Positions 17,201 through 19,618 of a stretch of 19,618 nt of DNA are shown piece by piece. Numbering within the stretch: the first letter of the stretch is position 1; every line of letters begins with the position of its first letter. The position numbers and the translations under genes are program-made. The notes beneath the pieces were generated by a model. That model searched no databases. It had not been told where the DNA came from and was given only the letters and a program-made list of their open reading frames with translations. The DNA is from Sergeia podlipaevii (taxonomy: Eukaryota > Euglenozoa > Kinetoplastea > Trypanosomatida > Trypanosomatidae), in contig JASANZ010001853.1 in assembly GCA_030849805.1 (NCBI GenBank), forward strand, positions 1 through 19,618, given 5' to 3'.

Positions 17201-18432
17201 CTGTGCGCAAAAACGATCGGAAGCAGCGCCCTGTGCCCTGTGTGACTGCCAACATGCTCACGCACTGTCCACGTCACCCTAGTAGCTGGCAGTACAGGGG
17301 GAGACACAGCGAAGGAGGTGGCAAAGCTGATGCCGCCAGGCGCGGTCGCGTTACTCACGTGAACAACAAAACGATGTGGGCGTCTGCGCTGTACCTTCAC
17401 TGAGGCCACGCTACAATGAGAGCCGACGCCGAGGATGCCAACTGGACCTAGTCGATCCGGTTGCACCCGTAGAAGCGGCATCACCAGCAACGTGTGTGGG
17501 CACTTGCACTTGAGCACTAGGTTCACCACACGAAGCTGCATGTCAGCTGACACGTCCTCCTCTCTGTTGTCCACGATGCCGCCCGCGCTGATGGTGTCAG
17601 GGTCGTTGCCGGTGTTTGTGATCGCTGCCCCGCCGTGTCGATGAAGAGAAGTGAACTGCACGCGCGACAGCGCCGCAGCGCCGATCTCACCGGTGAAGAG
17701 CACGAGCACGTCACCATCGCCATCATTGTGCTCCGCGATATCCTTCGCAGTCAGCTCATAGGCGGAGTTGTAGAGCTTGCCAGTCTTGCTGTTAATGATC
17801 GTGGCCCGCTCCCGGGGGAACATGCGCCGCTTTTCTCCAGCCGGCAGCACCTGAAAGGGTGAAGCTCGCAAAAGAGTCTCCAGAAAGGTGTCGTAGGTCG
17901 CCTCATCCCGGAGCATCGCGCCATTAAACTTGTAGCCGCAGCAGAGACTCAACTTGAGAGACAAGTTCGCGTCAACGGCGAAGCTGCCAGGAGTAAGGAG
18001 CTGCGGAAACACGAAGGAGCCGCTCGCCCACACCATGGCCGCGCGAGGGCACCCCACATCTGCCGAGCATGCCGAGCGAGTATCGAGTCCACTCGCAGCC
18101 CATGTCATCATATCGCGAACATCTGTAGTAGTACTATCAGAGGCACCGTCCTTAGAGTGGTGATGGGCAGCAGCACTACTGTGGGGACCGCTGTGGTGTG
18201 CATCATTGCTTGCAAGTACCAATTCTCTTAGTTCTTGCTGGCCACTATGCAAGCGCTCGTTGGCCTGCTCAAGACTACTAAACAAGGCATCCTTCGCAAT
18301 GCCAGTGGAGATGCTATCAGTGTCTCTTGCTAGAGCAGAAGGAGCTAGTGTCAGCGCGGCCGCAAGCAGCAAAAAGACCGCTAATATCGAACTAGACTTG
18401 CGAGATGACGATGACAATGACGATGGCTGCAT
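8209..18432 (-). CDS. Giant membrane protein with signal peptide, Ig/PKD-like modules and C-terminal membrane segments
   Basis: 3407 residues, family not recognised. A signal peptide is clear: basic RK at 11-12, hydrophobic core 16-30, likely cleavage after ALA at 33-35. The large region after it carries many N-glycosylation sequons (for example NATA, NRSW, NHTL, NFTG, NQTN, NVTL), implying ER-lumenal or extracellular placement. Beta-sandwich-like modules recur. Three in tandem lie at about 1573-1685, 1687-1800 and 1802-1890. The clearest has CGGTAAL, then GQWEV, then GLPFGILTIRW at about 1748-1758, a pattern of PKD/Ig-like adhesion repeats. A related unit lies at about 890-960, and a TIG-like stretch (VLTINVTGTTFS) near 2520. 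Low-complexity Ser, Gln and Asp/Glu runs separate modules, and a charged coiled coil lies at about 2295-2411. C-terminal hydrophobic segments are at about 3293-3316 and 3349-3404. The start is the first ATG after a plausible splice acceptor. A nucleoporin gp210-like or surface-adhesin role is possible; neither is shown. Confidence 0.85.
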   Translation of the reverse strand: MQPSSLSSSSRKSSSILAVFLLLAAALTLAPSALARDTDSISTGIAKDALFSSLEQANERLHSGQQELRELVLASNDAHHSGPHSSAAAHHHSKDGASDSTTTDVRDMMTWAASGLDTRSACSADVGCPRAAMVWASGSFVFPQLLTPGSFAVDANLSLKLSLCCGYKFNGAMLRDEATYDTFLETLLRASPFQVLPAGEKRRMFPRERATIINSKTGKLYNSAYELTAKDIAEHNDGDGDVLVLFTGEIGAAALSRVQFTSLHRHGGAAITNTGNDPDTISAGGIVDNREEDVSADMQLRVVNLVLKCKCPHTLLVMPLLRVQPDRLGPVGILGVGSHCSVASVKVQRRRPHRFVVHVSNATAPGGISFATSFAVSPPVLPATRVTWTVREHVGSHTGHRALLPIVFAHSRIIPASMDATGALMLSDAASPFFTVVPNVRYEVQVVLSRGPWVDAVSAQGTFTLRTPFNRSWALPPLVPAPHFGFTRLLHLSDNHTLVHPEFGAALNPQQQPLLPIHEGKGRRPLNYHGYWENAPLDDQLLPQHAIRVAHNPYEKPAAPFPLFIGKNIIAYLVSDVDDVCDPVPLEGRELWAVQGIIRSPAPITTACSDTVDVEALVLRQLLHRIRTHASVSPRIAVNVPRTRWFLDFAEEGLEGQFGCRRRKVPARKSTRGKASTEGEDTMVAYEGTCDVHPTSAGGVSGTTAQLKVTRRGVYAVEWAARIVLDNATAAALLVSENIDPAYATVLGPVPAAPKGENSDDAATKAAMRETAVKGMVAVEVRSHLHLVVRRTARYPQRMTVTLPMHERRWVVFPPLPIVSPDSAPSNSAVVGVSANDEGNDAVAAGYWLARTPLRRLSVDENMKVELDTSQVPNVHRVLPNGTLQFIAQDPGEDLRVTYDIPYTSRCPDITVEVLVSVVAMKAPPVVPAYVPVYTEDECVRLEAPRPPRKDEVVQWHVPPCAAASRAPYLVESLQPLLAVRGDGDSPSESEGPAFNDTASAGQRRTVLMACGVEVYRRCDVAWTVTNLVGTVTKTFSLRRCQRPPGLLFHKDGLQQDHSVPYHRIFLLPLIAEMHDAAVALTYRRLDAAVLEGVEEVRVHSATAAGRRATHTQVPHFHRLRSVIPIAGYGSDVGYSFNFTGPQTYFEAEVRYRGNETANQLIRTRTHFAMPRPDQGRYAGGGAERENARQEEGLGKREAVPSLEWRRREFTQLIAQLHRQRQYNNDDGDGDYPAHYDEDAVARADIADLEAAAEDFWRSYEDREDISGDDVDLASASDVVASLSDHSGGGVTRAYVAQLLREARLRDRVEDERAGETFSLHHYMERRRLELRHLHNSSLYPIDVVVRPARVAMDAAAAEDGPEFAKRGMCLAHTSFSAILAINPRGAVYEDERFGTMFPPPAAPAVAVLPFCSSQFIFSRHPDLSSVYAYDFVWECAETEVIRVDMLSSVYSILTHVESPGVATVQDRNTAATTGDGPLAGHANQTNCRLTVRNHITETVSSEWFLLRRVYPSKLANTEFVVLSENAVPLPGEGAHSGSDEKHDTDGKEERRGGLPTERITSYQQQQQQQPTVRRVVGKSVVLHVDAPSDSFKATWQVLSVVPATQLATGSHTMKDSVRFRRLYQHPAALARGRGGATALVSGLNTPGLYTIAHHLPDPAYPAVCPNVTLVQTIDVVHAQVREKELVICGGTAALHAVPLPRDLTRDFIGQWEVVSLQTSADDVWTTGVNFTGVRFDSGNRPDTLVHGLPFGILTIRWAIYRRYHSSSSSSSSGGDDFTTQRRLVDYDTVRVLVLTENLMSQRLVTLSSSAEIVTTSSTVDWTVERDAVAAASPGASSSVKIAVQPLSNYTALYSEDSLLFPYLGTSPRPGMGLLTASRLPVGTVRLHYKLQPSVNVFGAMVGHACSLRNIFDIERVSAYLTATTTLDHECDAYTGKGKVSLCLHAEDPTPKRKKRGHTKDSHNSHMSSSSSSWDSTIRLASLDTLESTIKNGAMELHQRGGGCAVPWWVWPGTQWLDVSPISRAGMPESRCVSITVRAPRHLSPREATQSLFTTAMGLGSGTGGSDDVARTVGSTGGSSSSSLQCAGGSDFITSAVIEGTIMQMEEHTGSGDGLRRSRRGNSRDRVGIARYLPVLHFKTLKRVDVGLRPMIGLQGLPDEVSTELNVTHGEEAVVTLRLDMWQPKHLGGYPAYVKDLVASSSSEEEKKTPSFSLHPRSLLVRCAEGTVRAAEVLQFWIETNRPDGAVDKTAAEWLEYVYAVRDVRVPCEVLFVSLEHLTGDSKASSSSINEATKQQQQQQQKKGSATAASASSHEQRLVSLEVMEQQLDSIQRAHRVTKDGIDVTGLRGDLQDALSRRRITTSQLRAIEAARRSRQEREAEEERNRLWQLEKAPTTMSRAERLERALKAYRTASIGGGGGSGDSASGGEAMAIRIRLPAYEPFTVPYDLFLRTALHKDVICGTAVSPPAAVADSTAPRTPGAALVPNPYSLVTLSRVEIVDVAPVVTPFPPVIKQCEVEGSIPVLTINVTGTTFSAESFTADRILLEEIPNPNVPAHTSPLVGLKPCLPQLRNGMQAAVAVATRKHLFLQLSTCPTFQMLAAEEYNERQDSEELLARLQHPRFLRVTITNALAGDSYTVRGGAHNTHRPYNTTDVSFVITVQPTLARLHLHPYSRAARRSMSGGRAAFSSSPSTSSGFMATSARPLVLCEADLRLNGFELGVELIGDYWTPLVGEHGDDVLGKRQHQQHSAGSDGSRVNEVEMLRRQEVLQRLQEGGGFAPRPHTVIAPPGNSGSSSSGGTGDGAHEYMRYRAPQNVALINSFSVVEHHSLDSTHHLYLKGGGVYRSHFVNYLFSTVLADAHVLESHRFVALYNRTFVGIDVPPQFVSGVPSGDGSGKGQAYRDNRGEDNGDAEFYSSRADFEADESSDLLHGGQQQQRRYDEADGTSRDDGFRAWGSLPAVRRFSKIEEILFAVPGISTECRGCLLADTTFFMAGDLTGLWTYSSAVTAGSKSASSGSGFAAHMPPPLPSLENALLQGPLVVPWDSAVSIPRAWRLHWMCPNAARRALQRFTTYWAPPIIPRAGEAFMQVDIVAYTLRDVAGTELPVAQRPTTLLTSQPILLSSVLRRGVASGLRTAVSSSSSSTNAGAAEAAPLLFHFNESAVEAAYTTVAADLLRYRQQKSFTSFDYYRDVRYAKGLLAVNASVFVKLCIPVYGSAVDGSSSPSTSTKMKRGGAVVTQCMVVSITDSLMTVEAPPKPKSSLLRSIFSFAGSSTSSSGSDGEARHGQSLTFWAFIHQTVLSLLFFAILPILGIVDADPYGGAKPSFDDSVSSSFLEQMGEEGYRARVGLSVMFCVAVTFLYVYAPPVLWLAVWLSVWTVVLYCYKSLETVIAFVLSAVYWHYTRA
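11526..11552 (-). repeat. CAG/CAA codon run (polyglutamine) in the giant gene
   Basis: A trinucleotide run encodes seven Gln followed by two Lys, at the entrance to the charged coiled-coil segment. It suggests replication slippage within coding DNA. Confidence 0.8.
13120..13139 (-). repeat. TCT/TCC codon run (polyserine) in the giant gene
   Basis: The plus-strand GAA run encodes consecutive serines on the minus strand, in a loop after the second tandem Ig-like module. It is probably a length-variable linker. Confidence 0.8.
13724..13743 (-). repeat. CAG codon run (polyglutamine) in the giant gene
   Basis: The plus-strand CTG run encodes seven to eight Gln immediately before the first of three tandem Ig-like modules, as part of an acidic and hydrophilic linker. 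Confidence 0.8.
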
Positions 18433-18636
18433 GACTAGTGGAGGGTAGTGACAGATAGAGGCTACAACCTGATGTATACCCGTGCTATCACAAAGTTTGT
18501 GTACCTAGCAAAGAGATAAACAATCCCCTTTACAGAATTGCTCCTTCTCTTACTTTCTCTCTCACTCTCCTTATTCCTTAACGTCCGCTTGTTTCTTAAA
18601 GTCTCCTTCAGATCTTTCCTTCTCTCTCTCTCTATG

Positions 18637-18659
18637 TATATATATATATATATATATAT
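18637..18659. repeat. (TA)n microsatellite
   Basis: About eleven TA units directly after a CT-rich stretch, within the predicted 5' leader of the giant gene. Confidence 0.9.
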
Positions 18660-18693
18660 TGCCCTTCCTTGATGTAGCTACTTCCTCTATTGT

Positions 18694-18722
18694 CTAAAAA
18701 GAAAAAGGAAGAAAGAAAGAGA
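18694..18722 (-). promoter_or_regulatory. Putative trans-splice acceptor of the giant gene
   Basis: On the minus strand a pyrimidine tract of about 26 nt (plus 18697-18722, nearly all C/T) runs into TTTTTAG, with AG at plus 18694-18695. The predicted leader is 261 nt and contains no ATG before 18432, though it includes a (TA)n tract. A second pyrimidine tract lies further upstream at about 18754-18786. Confidence 0.45.
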
Positions 18723-19066
18723 ATCGTTCTCTAGCTGTATCTATCTCTGATATGCAAGAAGAAAAAAGAAAAAAAAAGAAAAAAGCAAGCTATATATTGA
18801 CGTTAGCAATAACTATAAGAAAATAAAGATTCTTATTTTTTTTTTTAAAGCTAAGCTCCCTGTATGTATGTATTCCTCTATTCCAAACGCCCACACACGC
18901 AAAGAGGAAGGGGAGGGGGTATTTAAAAAGAAAATTGAAGCGCGGAGTTACAAAGAAAAATTATATACGCAGGTTACTTTACAAAGTCGTGTATCTTCCG
19001 CGTAAAAAGGAGATGGAGAAGAGAAGCTCTGTGTGCTATCGTAGGCTGTATTACAATTATTATTAT

Positions 19067-19088
19067 TATATATATATATATATATATA
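19067..19088. repeat. (TA)n microsatellite
   Basis: About eleven TA units following a TAT/TTA repeat. It is the second such tract within 450 bp, in non-coding DNA. Confidence 0.9.
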
Positions 19089-19618
19089 AGGTGCTGTGGT
19101 GTCCTTTCTCCCCTCTGGCAACCCACAATATGCAATAATCTGTAGGCTTCTAGCTATCAAACAACAAAAACAACAAAAGTGAATATACTTTTTGTTTTAA
19201 ATAATGAATAATAAATGGTATAAACTTTGAGAAAAAAAAAAAAAGAAAAAAAAGGAAAAAGAAAGAAAGAAAAATGGTAGAGTGTTTCTATGAGAAGCAT
19301 TTTATATATCTGGCTTTCAGATCTCCTCGCAGTTCAACAGAAAAAAAAAAAGATCACACCGCAAAATCTGGTGCCACGTGAAAACCGATAAGCATGACTA
19401 GACCGTCTACACACACGCACACACATAGACATATATGCTGGCACCTCCTTTGTTCGGAAAGAGAGATATGTACTTTTCTCCCAAAGTGCCCAAGATTTAT
19501 GCAAGTGTGATTATATATGTTCCGTAGGTGCTGTTGATATTGCTTTCCTTTTTTTCTTTTTTTTCTTTTTTTGAATACCATCAGATTGAAATGCATACGA
19601 CGATCGGTCCTATGAAAA

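Larger units (their letters stand above)
18433..19618. other. Intergenic spacer upstream of the giant gene
   Basis: No gene is supported. It should hold the leader of the giant gene and the 3' UTR of the next minus-strand gene, which starts outside the window. It contains CT-rich stretches at 18541-18634, two (TA)n tracts, long A-runs around 18768-18784 and 19232-19272, and no recognisable tRNA or snoRNA. The minus-strand ORF at 19354-19596 is Lys/Arg- and Cys/Val-repetitive and not convincing. Confidence 0.65.

Noticed and set aside
16780..17403. Plus-strand ORF of 207 codons, and similar ORFs at 9319-9870, 15783-16325 and 3273-3767
   Set aside because: They lie antisense to long minus-strand genes, have no recognisable domains, and have Arg/His/Cys-rich compositions typical of shadow frames.
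8209..18432. The giant ORF as two fused or misassembled genes
   Set aside because: One frame runs 10.2 kb without a stop, with signal peptide at one end and membrane segments at the other. The leader region has no ATG before the start, and style and codon use look continuous.
19354..19596. Minus-strand ORF of 80 codons near the right edge
   Set aside because: It contains Lys/Arg and CVCVCV runs from A-rich and (AC)n DNA and sits where the 3' UTR of the upstream gene is expected.

Overview
The window looks like nuclear DNA of a trypanosomatid (a Leishmania/Crithidia-type kinetoplastid). The coding frames are long and intron-less, and all supported genes lie on the minus strand, as in a directional polycistronic unit. 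They are separated by AT-rich spacers of about 0.5-1.2 kb with homopolymer runs, (TA)n, (GA)n and (TC)n microsatellites. Polypyrimidine tracts followed by AG sit just upstream of the chosen start codons, as expected for spliced-leader trans-splicing. I cannot name the genus from the sequence alone.

Layout in the direction of transcription (right to left). Positions 18433-19618 are spacer: the 5' leader of the giant gene plus the end of an unseen upstream gene. Positions 8209-18432 encode a 3407-residue protein with a signal peptide, a very large sequon-rich region of Ig/PKD/TIG-like beta-sandwich modules, a charged coiled-coil insertion, and a hydrophobic C-terminus of several membrane segments. 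After a 1 kb spacer, 6221-7156 encodes a 311-residue J-domain protein with a mitochondrial-type presequence and two or three membrane segments. After another 1 kb spacer, 1015-5172 encodes a 1385-residue protein. I read it as a divergent, insertion-rich homologue of RMC1 (Mic1/C18orf8/Bulli), the accessory subunit of the Mon1-Ccz1 exchange factor for Rab7. At the left edge, 1-566 is an open minus-strand frame of an unrecognised gene. It runs off the window and is cut at its 5' side by a single ambiguous base at 567.

The genes need not share a pathway, because trypanosomatid gene order is mostly not functional. The most interesting items are the RMC1-like protein, which would put a three-part Rab7 activator in a deep-branching eukaryote, and the giant membrane protein, whose tandem modules resemble adhesion-type Ig/PKD repeats but which I cannot assign to a named family. 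No RNA gene, transposon, CRISPR array or plus-strand gene could be supported.
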